A stretch of DNA of 64,000 bases, from the NCBI RefSeq assembly GCF_033118175.1, contig NC_083698.1:50199501-50263500 (forward strand), written 5' to 3'. The notes beneath the pieces were generated by a model that saw nothing but the letters and a program-made list of their open reading frames with translations, was not told where the DNA came from and ran no database searches. Of the stretch, positions 49,495 to 60,372 are shown piece by piece. The position numbers and the translations under genes were made by a program. Origin of the DNA: Dama dama (taxonomy: Eukaryota; Chordata; Mammalia; Artiodactyla; Cervidae). Positions within the stretch are counted from its first letter, which is position 1, and every line of letters starts with the position of its first letter.

Positions 49495-51272
49495 TGCTTT
49501 TGTTGGAAGGGGGTGAATGAAAATATATGGTAAAACTTACTATGATATTCTAATTTCACTTGGTTTCTCTGTATTTTTTTCACAGTGTTTAATTTCTCCT
49601 ATTATAAAAGTGGTGCTTTGATCCTTTTATTTTGTGGTTTTTCTCGTAGACCCTAAGTTGCCTCAGGATGCCAGTTAACCCTATCTATAACTACAGAAAC
49701 TCATTGCTATGTACAAGACTGATTGATAGACTAAGAAAGATTGAGTTTTAATTAAAGGTAGTATTGCTGGATTGTTTTTGTTTTTGTTTTTGTTTTTGCT
49801 TTTTTTCCCTAAGTGGGTCTGTCCCCTTTCCCCGCTCTAATACACAACTTTGTTCTTAACTTGTTGGGGTCTTAATTTAATATCAGAAGATTTATTTTAG
49901 ATTATAAGACATATATTCAAATATTCACAGTAATTCTAATAAATGACAAAGTACTGTGAAAAGGAGTTTTATATTAGATCTTCTGTGGATCATTTTAATT
50001 TAGCTCATGCATTCTAGGTTTGCAAATCTTTACACTAATGGAAATTTGTTCTTGTGAAGGAAATCATGAGTTCTTATGAAAATCTAGATGACACTAGGGG
50101 GCAGCATGATATCTAGAAAGGGAAAGGAGTATGGCTTCAAGGAGCCTGGGTTCTAATCTCAAATTATCGACAACAGAGAACAACCCTCTGAACTTTTTTT
50201 TCTTTTTTTTTCTCCACCTATAAAATTAGAAGTATTGACCACATAATCCAAAGGCACCTTTCAAACTCTCATCATCTCTGTTTAATTTGCCATTTTTATA
50301 GTTTATGCCAGGGTAAGAATTAAAGCCAAGCAAATTCACGTTAGTTGGATTTATATTAAACCAATATGTTGTTCCTTCCATCACTAGCTTTCATCCTTTA
50401 TAATTCATATGTTGGGAGGAACTCCATACCGCAAAATCCTCCCCTTTAAAAGCCATATTGTAACTTATGGACAGTAAGCTGACTGTGAACCAAGGAGGAT
50501 TCAGAGAAATGGCCCAGTTCCAATTGCAATACTAGGTGGCTACATAGACTAACCTTGAAAAGACTGTACTTCAGCAATGCCTCAGTTGGGAACTGTGCTG
50601 AGAGAGCCATTGTGCACTCTTCATTCTCCAAGGGGTTTGCAAGCTGTTGGCAAGGTACACAGGGCACCGTCAAAAAGAGAAACCCATGGGAGACCCTCTC
50701 ATTGTTAGCAGAGTCAACAGAAGCAGCTGATGGTGCTGACAGAAAGCGATAAAAGCCACTGTTGGGAACCACTGACTGGAACTTCTTCGGGGAACTCTCT
50801 TTAATTAGGATTTTTAGACTGAGTGTTGTACTAGGGAGGACCTTTCAAAGTCTCTGGTCTGCTCCACCATTCAAATATCTCCCTTTCATGTGGACAGTAC
50901 TTGGCTGAGAAGAGCAACTCTATTTGATTTCCAACACAGAGGTGGTGACTATATTCTCTGTCTTGTGGACTCATAAGCACTGATTAGAAGTGATTGAATC
51001 AGGGATTGACCGTTAAGTCAGTGAGAGTCAATCTTTAAGAATGGCCAAGAGGAGGCTTGAAATTTAGTCATCTTCAAGAAGAGGTATTATTAATTGGCCA
51101 ATCAAAGTCTATTTCTTTGTAATTTGAACTAGAGATATGGGGAAAACATCAACATGTTTGTAGCAGAAACAGGAGCTAAAAGACCTGTAAAGAAAAGGCA
51201 ACATGCTTTTTCTGTTGGAAAAAGAGTTTTTTTTTTCCCCCCAAAAGATGCTGGAAGGTAGAAGAGCTATAT

Positions 51273-51307
51273 AAGGATATATAGCTATATATATAGGATA
51301 TATCCTT
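51273..51307. repeat. Palindromic AT-rich hairpins
   Basis: Arms 'aaggatata' (51273-51281) and 'tatatcctt' (51299-51307). It is followed directly by a second small palindrome 'ccttaag'/'cttaagg' around 51304-51322. Confidence 0.75.
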
Positions 51308-51332
51308 AAGCTATACTTAAGGATAATTTCCC

Positions 51333-51444
51333 AAGTAGGATATTACATTGTTAGAAAATGAGTAAAAACGAAGTATTTGGTTGGCCAAAGTAGAATATTA
51401 TGTTAAGTTAGAAAAATGGGTAAAAGTGAAGTATTTTGTTGGTA
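51333..51444 (+). repeat. Diverged two-copy tandem duplication, unit about 55 bp
   Basis: Unit 1 (51333-51387) and unit 2 (51388-51444) share 'aagtag.atatta', 'gttagaaaa.tg.gtaaaa' and 'gaagtattt.gttgg' in the same order. They differ by about one base in five by eye. Confidence 0.78.
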
Positions 51445-52025
51445 GGTGCAGAAGAAAAGAGAGAGATCACCTGAGAAACTACACTCTGAATACCACCATT
51501 GGGAAGCCAGCGCAGTAATACTGTTATTAGCTCAACATTGGATTCTTCTACTATTGAAAATATGTTCTGATTTCAGAGATAATCAACTACATAACTTTTT
51601 CCCACATTCTTATGAAGACTGATCACATGGCTAAGATTCTTATTTCACTACTAAGTCTCAAGTACTTCCTTGATATAAATTTCCTATTAATTGAGGTAAC
51701 AATACTGTACTATGCAGCATGACTATAAGCTGATCTCTTAAGGTGCAAAAAACCAGTTATAAAAAGTCATATGAGGTAATCAGAATTCAATCAGATTACA
51801 TTTTAAATGTAGTTGGAATTATACGATGCTGATAATTTGAAATTGTGCAGAATTCTGTCAAATTTGAAAAGTCTTTAAGCTTTTAGATACAAGGAGAAAA
51901 ATAGATGCAGAATCCAATCAACTATTTAACCTGGTGTGCCAGTAATCAATTATTTTCTTTCAGCTCCAATGCATCTCTTTCCCATGGTTTGTGATAATAA
52001 AACTGAACCCTGTTAACGTATTTAC

Positions 52026-53002
52026 TTTCAGTTCAGTCGCTCAATTGTGTCCGACTCTTTGCGACCCCATGAATTGCAGCATGCCAGGCCTCCCTGTCCA
52101 TCACCAACTCCTGGAGTTTACACAAACTCATGTCCATCGTGTCAGTGACACCATCCAGCCATCTCATTTTCTGTCGTCCCCTTCTCCTCCTGCCCCCAAT
52201 CCCTCCCAGAATCAGGGTCTTTTCCAATGAGTCAACTCTTCGCATGAGGTGGCCAAAGTATTGGAGTTTCAGCTTCAGCATCAGTCCTTCCAATGAACAC
52301 CCAGGACTGATCTCCTTTAGGATGGACTGGTTGGATCTCCTTGCAGTCCAAGGGACTCTCGAGAGTCTTCACCAACACCTCAGTTCAAAAGCATCAATTT
52401 TTTGGCGCTCAGCTTTCTTCACAGTCCAACTCTCACATCCATACATGACCACTGGACAAACCATAGCCTTGACCAGATGGAACTTTGTTGGCAAAGTAAT
52501 GTCTCTGCTTTTTAATATGCTATCTAGGTTGGTCATAACTTTCCTTCCAAGGAGTAAGTGTCTTTTAATTTCATGGCTGCAGTCACCATCTGCAGTGATT
52601 TTGGAGTCCCCCCAAAAATAAAGTCTGACACTGTTTCCACTGTCTCCCCATCTATTTCCCACGAGGTGATGGGACCAGATGCCATGATCTTAGTTTTCTG
52701 AATGTTAAGCTTTAAGCCAACTTTTTCACTCTCCTCTTTCACTTTCATGAAGAGGCTTTTTAGTTCCTCTTTACTTTCTGCCATAAGGGTGGTGTCATCT
52801 GCATATCTGAGGTTATTGCTATTTCTTCCAGCAATCTTGATTCCAGCTTGTGCTTCTTCCAGCCCAGCGTTTCTCATGATGTACTCTGCATATAATTTAA
52901 ATAAGCAGGGTGACAATATACAGCCTTGACGTACTCTTTTTCCTATTGGAAACCAGTCTGTTGTTCCATGTCCAGTTCTAACTGTTGCTTCCTGACCTGC
53001 TT
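52026..53002 (-). mobile_element. BovB LINE 3' part, antisense, well preserved
   Basis: About 975 bp of BovB from mid reverse transcriptase to the 3' terminus ('ttcagttcagtcgctc' at the left edge in antisense). Similarity to BovB ends abruptly near 53002, the 5' truncation point. BovB belongs to the RTE clade and is known for patchy, horizontally acquired distribution in ruminants and squamates. It is the longest BovB fragment in the window. Confidence 0.95.
52033..53002 (-). pseudogene. BovB reverse transcriptase, C-terminal part, two lesions
   Basis: The upstream frame (52533-53030, first residues from flanking DNA) holds the 'VRQGCILSPCLFKLYAEYI' and 'LRYADDTTLMAE' motifs. The YADD catalytic box is at residues 76-79 (52794-52805). 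A frameshift lies at a run of six C at 52608-52613. The next frame carries on ('KITADGDCSHEIKR', 'PVVMYGCESWTVKKAE') to a TGA at 52369-52371, where the family has an arginine codon. It then stays in the same frame ('LKLQYFGHLMRRVDSLEKTL') to the end. The fragment lacks the N-terminal endonuclease and the first half of the RT, so it is inactive. It is notable for only two disabling changes in about 320 codons. Confidence 0.93.
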
Positions 53003-53055
53003 TAGCACCTGGCAAAATGTTAGTCATCATCAGTAGAGGGCGCTGGAGAGATGCT

Positions 53056-53318
53056 GCTGCTGCTGCTGCTAAGTCACTTCAGTCGTGTCCGACTCCGTAG
53101 AACCCCATAGAGGGCAGCCCACCAGGCTCCACCGTCCCTGGGGTTCTCCAGGCAAGAACACTGGAGTGGGTTGCCATTTCCTTCTCCAATGCACGAAAGT
53201 GAAGTCGCTCAGTCGTGGCCGACTCTTTGCGACCTCATGGATTGCAGCCTACCAGGCTCCTCCGTCCATGGTATTTTCCAGGCATGAGTACTGGAGTGGG
53301 TTGCCATTGCTTTCTCCA
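53056..53318 (-). mobile_element. BOV-A2 dimeric SINE, antisense
   Basis: Two antisense BovA monomers joined at about 53190 ('cttctccaatgcacgaaagt'). Its tail is a (GCT)n microsatellite at about 53053-53070. Perfect 12-bp repeats 'tggagagatgct' lie at 53044-53055 and 53319-53330. Confidence 0.95.
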
Positions 53319-53494
53319 TGGAGAGATGCTACAAGCCTGTAACAGAGGAAGATAACTTCCATCTGGGGTTCTGGTCGTGCATTATTATTATTCAATGAAA
53401 GAGTCCAGAAGCCTCCAGCTATGCTCTTAGGTTATGACCTCCTACCAGTCCTGATCAGCTCTGTCCTGATCACACCAGGCCACTTCTACAGACT

Positions 53495-53707
53495 GGGCTT
53501 CCCTGGTGGCTCAGATGGTAAAGGGTCTGCCTGCAGTGCGGGAGACCTGTGTTCCATCCCTGGAACGGGAAGATCCCCTGGAGAAGGAAATGGCAACCCA
53601 CTCCAGTATTCTTGTCTGGAAAATCTCAAGGACGAAGGAGCCTGGTCAGCTATAGTCCATGGGGTTGCAAAGAGTTGGACATGACTGAGCGACTTTTCTT
53701 TCTTTCT
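53495..53707 (+). mobile_element. Bov-tA SINE, sense, young
   Basis: Head 'ggcttccctggtggctcaga', B-box region 'gtgttccatccc', body, then 'gacatgactgagcgact' and a (TTTC)n tail. Perfect 11-bp repeats 'ttctacagact' lie at 53484-53494 and 53708-53718. Confidence 0.96.
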
Positions 53708-53718
53708 TTCTACAGACT

Positions 53719-54716
53719 AGCTCCCATTCCCATCCTTAAGGAAGTTTCTTTGCCATGGGTAGTCTCTATTCATTTTGTTGAAAAAGTTCTCATTCTCAGC
53801 CTTGAAGTCAGTGCTCTCCTAGTCTTTTACATTTCTGTTTGTTATTGTTTTAGTTTTATTGTCCACAATCCATCAGCTTAGAGGTAGTAGTTGTTCTTTT
53901 GTACCTGTTACTTCTGAGTCTTCTTTTTTCCCATTACACCCATCTTCTATTAGTTACCAATTATTTTTATTAAATTCAATAACCACTATGGTTACTTTCT
54001 CCTGGTTGGCTCCTGAATGATGAACCTGCATATATTTTGCAGACTTCTATTAGTCCTGAATCAAAGGATTTGGACTACATGGTCATTTCCTTCTAGTGAT
54101 GAAATTATTGACACAACAAATATAGAGTTCTGTATGTCATATCAGGATGGCCAACAAGAATCCAGGCAGCATTTAACAGCGTAGATAGCTGTCTTCAGTA
54201 GTGAGAGTGCATCTTTTAACTCTGGGAAGATATTAAATTAATATGGAAAAACTTCTTAGATTGGATTCCAGAGAAACAGAAAGTCTGAGATGGAGATTTG
54301 TGTACAGGAACACAAATTTGTGTATAGGAATTTTAGGGAATGCTTTCAGTATCAACATCTGTGGCGGGGTGGGTGGCGGGGGGAGCAGTGAAGAAAGTAG
54401 CATTAGGAAAAGAGAGGAGTTGATGTGTGATATATCCCAAAGAAGGTCCGCATGATCTCATATTGCTTGGGCAATTCAAACTTTTCCATCTTCATGGTGT
54501 CTGGCACAAGAAGATGTTAGCACCCCTACATCAACACATCATTTGGTGTGAGCTGACTCCAAGAGGGAAAATTACTCAGGATGCTTTAGGGCAAATCTCT
54601 TTAGCTAAGGGCTGTTTTCAGAGAGTGACTTGACTGAAAACCTTTTCATCAGCTGCCCACACTCTCACCAGCTGGGGAAAACAGGTACCACAGTCTAAAG
54701 CAGGGTTTTTGAGCAA
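53719..54716. other. No gene recognised; G-rich patch
   Basis: G-rich stretch at 54362-54384 ('ggcggggtgggtggcgggg' core). Nothing else was assigned in about 1 kb. Confidence 0.45.
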
Positions 54717-55050
54717 CTGTATTAGTTATCTACTGCTGCTTAACAAACCTCCCTCCTGTTTTAGTGGCTTAAAACAGTGACAAGTAGTATGCTTGCAGAT
54801 TTGCAATTTAGGCAAAGTTCAGTGAAGATAACTCTTTTCTGTTCTGCTCAACATCAACAGCAAAAGCTTGAAGGCTAGGGACTGAGATCATCTGAAGACT
54901 AGCTCATTCGCATGTGTGGTGGTTTTTGCTGGCTGTCAGGTAAGATCTGAGCTTGGGCTGTCAGCCTCTGTGTGGCCTGGGCTTCCTCATAACATGGTGG
55001 CAGCATTGCTTTTTCTGCATTCTATTTTTCGCAGTAGAAAAAACCTTGCT

Positions 55051-56150
55051 GGTGTGTAATGGTACCTCATTGTGGTTTTGATTTGCATTTCTCTAATAAT
55101 GAGTGATGTTGAGCATCTTTTCATGTGTTTGTTAGCCATCTGTATGTCTTCTTTGGAGAAATGTCTGTTTAGTTCTTTGGCCCATTTTTTGATTGGGTCA
55201 TTTATTTTTCTGGAATTGAGCTGCAGGAGTTGCTTGTATATTTTTGAGATTAATCCTTTGTCTGTTTCTTCATTTGCTATTATTTTCTCCCAATCTGAGG
55301 GCTGTCTTTTCACCTTACTTATAGTTTCCTAGTCAGGATGGCTGCTATCCAAAAGTCTACAAGCAATAAATGCTGGAGAGGGTGTGGAGAAAAGGGAACC
55401 CTCTTACACTGTTGGTGGGAATGCAAACTAGTACAGCCGCTATGGAAAACAGTGTGGAGATTTCTTAAAAAACTGGAAATAGAACTGCCATATGACCCAG
55501 CAATCCCACTTCTGGGCATACACACTGAGGAAACCAGATCTGAAAGAGACACGTGCACCCCAATGTTCATCGCAGCACTGTTTATAATAGCCAGGACATG
55601 GAAGCAACCTAGATGCCCATCAGCAGATGAATGGATAAGGAAGCTGTGGTACATATACACCATGGAATATTACTCAGCCATTAAAAAGAATTCATTTGAA
55701 CCAGTCCTAATGAGATGGATGAAGCTGGAGCCCCTTATACAGAGTGAAGTAAGCCAGAAAGATAAAGAACATTACAGCATACTGACACATGTATATGGAA
55801 TTTAGAAAGGTGATAACGATAACCCTATATGCAGAACAGAAAAAGAGACACAGAAATACACAACAGACTTTTGAACTTTGTGGGAGAATGTGAGGGTGGG
55901 ATATTTCAAAAGAACAGCATGTATACTATCTATGGTGAAACAGATCACCAGCCCAGGTGGGATGCACGAGACAAGTGCTCCGGCCTGGTGCACTGGGAAG
56001 ACCCAGAGGAATCGGGTGGAGAGGGAGGTGGGAGGGGGGATCGGGATTGGGAATACGTGTAAATCCATGGCTGATTCATATCAATGTATGACAAAACCCA
56101 CTGGAAAAAAAAAATAATAATAAATAAAAATAAATAAAAAAAAAAAGAAA
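55051..56150 (+). mobile_element. Ruminant L1 with 5' inversion (twin priming), perfect duplications
   Basis: 55051 to about 55329 is ORF2 in antisense; about 55330-56150 is sense ORF2 end, 3' UTR and an A-rich tail. Perfect 15-bp repeats 'agaaaaaaccttgct' lie at 55036-55050 and 56151-56165. The inverted part ends exactly where the sense part begins in L1 coordinates ('ttacacacc' then 'agtcaggatgg'), so nothing was lost at the joint. Confidence 0.96.
55338..55805 (+). pseudogene. L1 ORF2 C-terminal domain fragment
   Basis: A 155-codon open frame covering the end of the L1 ORF2 protein. The cysteine-rich motif is visible as C12-x3-C16-x7-H24-x4-C29. It is followed by 'ELPYDPAIPLLGIHTEETRS' and 'YTMEYYSAIKKNSFEPVLMR', then a natural stop ahead of the 3' UTR. 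There is no endonuclease or RT domain and no promoter of its own, so activity is not expected. A matching minus-strand frame (54987-55313) is the inverted upstream piece running into flanking DNA. Confidence 0.92.
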
Positions 56151-56275
56151 AGAAAAAACCTTGCTCAGATTTAGGAGATAGAGAAATAGACTCTGCCTCT
56201 TGATGGGAAGTGAGGTATGACCAGAAATTTTTCTGTGACCATTTTTGGAAAATATAATCTGCCACAGTAACACGT

Positions 56276-58266
56276 AACTAAAGCTACTATAAAAGGAAAT
56301 GAAAAACATTGTATAAATATTTTGTTAGAAAAAAATGTGTGCATGATTGATGTTTTATTTACTCTGATATTTAAGAGAATCTTGGCATTTAAAGTAAAGC
56401 CTTATAACTCTAAAGTGTATAATTGAGCAATTTATTTAGAAATGATTTTAAGTTGAAATCATACTGTGTTTCAGGAAGAACTTTCAAGAAATGTAAAGCA
56501 TACAACATTTTTATGTTTAATTTTTAAATTAATAAAATCATATTTAGTATTTGGCAAGATCTGATTTATCAATTGGGTTAAAATGTAAAATTTAAAATAA
56601 TGTATATATTTACAAATACTATTTGAAATACATCAAAATCTCTGTGTTACACATATATATGTGTGTGTGTAATATATATCACACATATATTATTCAAAAT
56701 CATCTTCAAAAAGTTTATTAAGATTTGCAGTATCGTAAATACAATATTAAAATTTGCAACTTGAACTTAGTTATTAGGGGAAAGCAGGAGTTTTGAATGT
56801 GCAACTTTGTTAAGTTGAATAACAGCCCTTAGTTCCCAAAATGAAATTCTAAGTCGTCTTTGGCACATACAAAATCCACCTATGAATGCCCTTTTTTTCC
56901 TTCACTAAAAATTCTCATCGATATATTCAAGAGGGTTAACTAGCATAGAGACATTAATTATAAATCTCAAATCTTTAATATAGGTTTTTGACCTTGGAGA
57001 ATAGGTTTGTAGAAATTTACATCAGCACAAATTGACTCAGCTATGTGTATAGCTGTGTACAGCAGACTTAAGACGATGGTACACGAGCTACTCCTTTGCT
57101 CCCCAAGATTATCTTCCAAATGTACTCTTTTTCAGGAGTCTACAATATGAAGTAGGCAAAAACGGAGTTGTTTTGTTGATAGAGACTAGATAGAGCTGTG
57201 GTTGAATTTGGCTGTAAATAAGGTACCTTCTCTTTATGGCATGTTTTGAAAACCACTGGTTGGTCTAACAGAAATCGAATGTTAGGGCTCAAGGCATCCT
57301 TAGCAATTTTACTCTTGGTAATCTGCTGATTAACTGGAAATGAAATGTTTTTCTTTTATCCTGAACTTAAAGATTCACAGGGCCAGCTCTATAGATAACT
57401 CATGCAAAATTCTTTCTTTTGGAAACTTTTGATTTTAAATTGTGTCCTGCAGTTATATTTTCTAGTGATATTATAATTAAACTTTCAATGACTGTCCTTT
57501 ATTCTGTAAATATTTCTTTTGTGTCACATTAATTTTACAGCAAAATAATATTGTGTTAAATACATTGACTTAAGACATAATTATATAGTTTTCCATCCAA
57601 AAGAGATATGAAAATGTCAAGTCGTGGGTTCAGCTTCTAGAACTCTCTTTTTTCAATTCCTGAATAGACAGATTCTAGATTTGAGGTTATGTGATTTAAA
57701 AACGGAAAGGTTGATATAATCCCAAATCTGCATGCTAGCATATTTGTTATTTCTCAGCAATCAATGCAATAAAGTATCTGACTCTTGTAGTTCTAAACTG
57801 AGTACACCCAAGCTATTTATTACTGTTCACCATTATCATTCATCAGAATAAGCTATCTGTTCATACCCCTAAAATACTACATATTAATGAAGTCTCAGTG
57901 ATGTAATATTTCTGATAAAGTGTAGCAAGTTAACACTATCAGGGTTAGGCTGCGTTATATTCAGTTTATATTTGATTTAGCAAGTTCTTTCAACCTCTTG
58001 TCTAGTTTCTATGTAAAGAAAATAGTTTTGTTGTAGCATAGCTGTTTTTTTTAAACTTCCTCAAAAGGTGAAAGACATTAGATACCAGTTGGGCTCTTTA
58101 GGAAGCAGCCTCTGAAATGAGGATTACGGACTGGCTTTAGGTGTATCTATTGTTGAAAAGAAGCCATGTGGAGTTTATAGCAAACCCCACAAGAATAATC
58201 ATAATTTAAGCCCATTGACTGCTTGAGCAAAATCTTCAGCAGAAAATTTTATTCCACTGAAAAAAT
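56276..58266. other. No gene recognised
   Basis: About 2 kb of AT-rich DNA. A palindromic TA/CA microsatellite lies at 56648-56692 (perfect palindrome 'acacatatatatgtgt'). No repeat family or exon was assigned. Confidence 0.5.
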
Positions 58267-58273
58267 AGCAGCT

Positions 58274-58393
58274 GGGAGTTTGCTGGTGGCCTAGTGGTTA
58301 GGATTGGGCTTTCATTGCCAGGGTTTGGGTTCAATCCCTGGTCAGGGAACTGAGAATTCACAAGCTGTGTGGCACAGTCGGAAAAAAAAAAAA
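58274..58393 (+). mobile_element. CHR-type tRNA-derived SINE, sense
   Basis: 'ggtggcctagtggttaggat' and 'gggttcaatccctggtcagg' (A- and B-box regions of a tRNA-Glu-like head), 'tgtgtggcacag' and a poly-A tail. Short imperfect repeats 'agcagctg' and 'agcaactg' flank it (58267-58274 and 58394-58401). The B box looks intact. Confidence 0.88.
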
Positions 58394-58401
58394 AGCAACT
58401 G

Positions 58402-58850
58402 ATACTCTTGAGCTCTAACAGTAAATGAGCATCTGATCATGGAGCATGAACTAACCACATGGCCAGAGCTGACTATCGTGAGTTGGGCTCTGTTGCACTT
58501 TTCAAAACATAAGGTACAGAGGGCCCAGCAATTTACTGTAAGACAGAAGTGGTCCATGTGGCATCAGGCGAGCAGAGCCACACTTCTCCCAATAGCTAGG
58601 ACTTTGGGGATGATGTAGTTGGTTATCCACTTTATCTGGGAAATGATGTGATATAAATGAGAATGTATATATAGACTCACAGGCTGTGGTGACTGTCTTG
58701 GCTGGTTGTTCAGGGATCCAGAATGAGATGGATTAAAGGATTAGAAACAAAGGAATCTGGGGAAAAGGGATATAGATAAACCTGTGAGATATGAAGATCT
58801 TTCTAGTAAAGCTCATAAGAGTTACATATACCTTGTGTCTCGATTTCCTC
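58402..58850. other. No gene recognised
   Basis: No assigned repeat or exon. Confidence 0.45.
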
Positions 58851-59005
58851 ATTTCCCTTGTTCTTCACTCAGTCTTTCAACCTCATCACTTTACTACTGA
58901 GGTCACTAATGGTCTCTGTCTGGCCAAATCCAAGGTGTGTTTTTCACTTTTATTTACTTGATCTCAACAGCATTTGACATTAATGGTCACCTTCTTTGTT
59001 CTTTT

Positions 59006-59265
59006 TTTTTTTTTTTTATTAGTTGGAGGCTAATTACTTCACAACATTTCAGTGGGTTTTGTCATACATTGATATGAATCAGCCATAGATTTACACGTAT
59101 TCCCCATCCTGATCCCCCCTCCCACCTCCCTCTCCAACCGATTCCTCTGGGTCTTCCCAGTGCACCAGGCCCGAGCACTGCATCATGCATCCCACCTGGG
59201 CTGGTGATCTGTTTCACCGTAGATAATATACATGCTGTTCTTTCGAAACATCCCACCCTCACCTT
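59006..59265 (-). mobile_element. Ruminant L1 3' end, antisense, nested in L2
   Basis: A long poly-T, then 'ttagttggaggctaattact', 'cagtgggttttgtcatacat' and 'gggctggtgatctgtttcac' from the antisense L1 3' UTR. It is about 260 bp and 5'-truncated. Confidence 0.93.
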
Positions 59266-59564
59266 GAATTAAGCTTTTTCACATGTTTTCTAGGATATCT
59301 AACTCCAAGAGAGTTAACTGTTTTGTTATAATGAATATTAGTTTTCAGTTATTTTTATTCAGGCTTCTCATTTTCCTTCTGTCCCTTAAATGTTGTTGTC
59401 TAATGTTGAAACCTTTGCCTTCTTCTCTTATCTATGTATGTTTATCCATTAGCTGATATTACATAATCCTACAGCTTGGGATGTCATTTACAGTTCTCAG
59501 TCCTCCCTGAGCTCCAGATCAGAATATTCAACTGCCTGCATGCTATCTGCACTTGAATGAATAA

Positions 59565-59837
59565 CTTGTTGTTGTTGTTCAGTCACTAAGTCTTGTCTGA
59601 CTCTTTGCAACCCCATGAACTGCAGCACACTGTTTCCCTGTCCTTCACTGTCTCCCTGAGTTTGCTCAAACACATGTCCATTGAGTCAGTGATGCCATCC
59701 AACCATCCCATTCTCTGTTGCCCTCTTCCCCTTTTGCCCTCAATCTTTCCAGCATCAGGGTGTTTTTCATTGAGTTGGTTCTTTGCATCAGGTGGCCAAA
59801 CCATTAGAGCTTCAGCTTCACCACCAGGGCTTCCAAT
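59565..59837 (-). mobile_element. BovB/ART2A 3' end, antisense, nested in L2
   Basis: (GTT)n tail, then 'cagtcactaagtcttgtctg' through 'gtccattgagtcagtgatgc' to 'ttcaccaccagggcttccaa'. It is flanked by 'gaatgaataa' at 59555-59564 and 59838-59847. Confidence 0.92.
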
Positions 59838-59849
59838 GAATGAATAATG

Positions 59850-60111
59850 CTGCTGCTGCTAAGTCGCTTCAGTCATGTCCGACTGTGCGGCCCCATAGAG
59901 GGCAGCCCACCAGGCTCCGCCTTCCCTGGAATTCTCCAGGCAAGAACACTGGAGTGGGTTGCCATTTCCTTCTCCAGTGCATGCACGCATGCTACGCCGC
60001 TTCAGTTGTGTCCGACTTTGTGCGACCCCATAGACAGCAGCCCACCAGGCTTCCCTGTCCCAGGATTCTCTAGGCAAGAATACTGGAGTGGGTTGCCATT
60101 TCCTTTTCCGA
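59850..60111 (-). mobile_element. BOV-A2 SINE, antisense, nested in L2
   Basis: Dimeric BovA with a (CTG)n tail at its left edge. Perfect 12-bp repeats 'gaatgaataatg' lie at 59838-59849 and 60112-60123. The left one is also the right-hand duplication of the neighbouring ART2A/BovB element. Confidence 0.95.
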
Positions 60112-60160
60112 GAATGAATAATGGGTATGCCTAAATTAAAATGTCTAAACTGGAACTGTG

Positions 60161-60372
60161 ACTTCCCTGGTGGCTCAGACGGTAAAGCGTCTGCCTACAA
60201 TGCGGGAGACCTCGGTTCGATCCTCGGGTCGGGAAGATCCCTTGGAGAAGGAAATAGCACCCCACTCCAGTACTCTTGCCTGGAAAATCCCATGGACGGA
60301 GGAGCCTGGTAGGCTGCAGCCCATGGGGTTGCAAATAGTCGGACATGACTGAGCAACTTCACTTTCACTTTC
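60161..60372 (+). mobile_element. Bov-tA SINE, sense, young, nested in L2
   Basis: Near-consensus head 'ttccctggtggctcagacgg', B-box region 'cggttcgatcc', body, and tail 'cactttcactttc'. Perfect 14-bp repeats 'aaactggaactgtg' lie at 60147-60160 and 60373-60386. Confidence 0.97.

Larger units (their letters stand above)
49495..52025. other. No gene recognised; small local repeats
   Basis: Contains a (GTTTTT)n run at about 49775-49800, a hairpin at 51273-51307 and a diverged 55-bp tandem duplication at 51333-51444. A slightly GC-richer block at 50440-50800 has a 108-codon minus-strand frame (50446-50772) with no recognised domain. Confidence 0.45.
54717..56275 (+). repeat. Old mammalian repeat split by an L1
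   Basis: 54717-55050 ('attagttatctactgctgct', 'agtggcttaaaacagtgaca', 'ggcctgggcttcctcataac') and 56166-56275 ('agactctgcctcttgatggg') follow one familiar ancient interspersed repeat in the same orientation. I cannot name the family with certainty; an LTR of the ERVL/MaLR group is possible. The L1 at 55051-56150 sits between the two halves. Confidence 0.6.

Noticed and set aside
50446..50772. 108-codon minus-strand frame as a coding exon
   Set aside because: No similarity I recognise; plus-strand frames of like length overlap it, as expected by chance in a slightly GC-richer block.
54362..54384. G-quadruplex
   Set aside because: Only three runs of three or more G are present, so the canonical four-tract motif is not met.
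60161..60235. tRNA gene
   Set aside because: A and B box-like sequences belong to the SINE head; there is no tRNA fold or length. The same applies to the other SINE heads and the CHR element at 58274.
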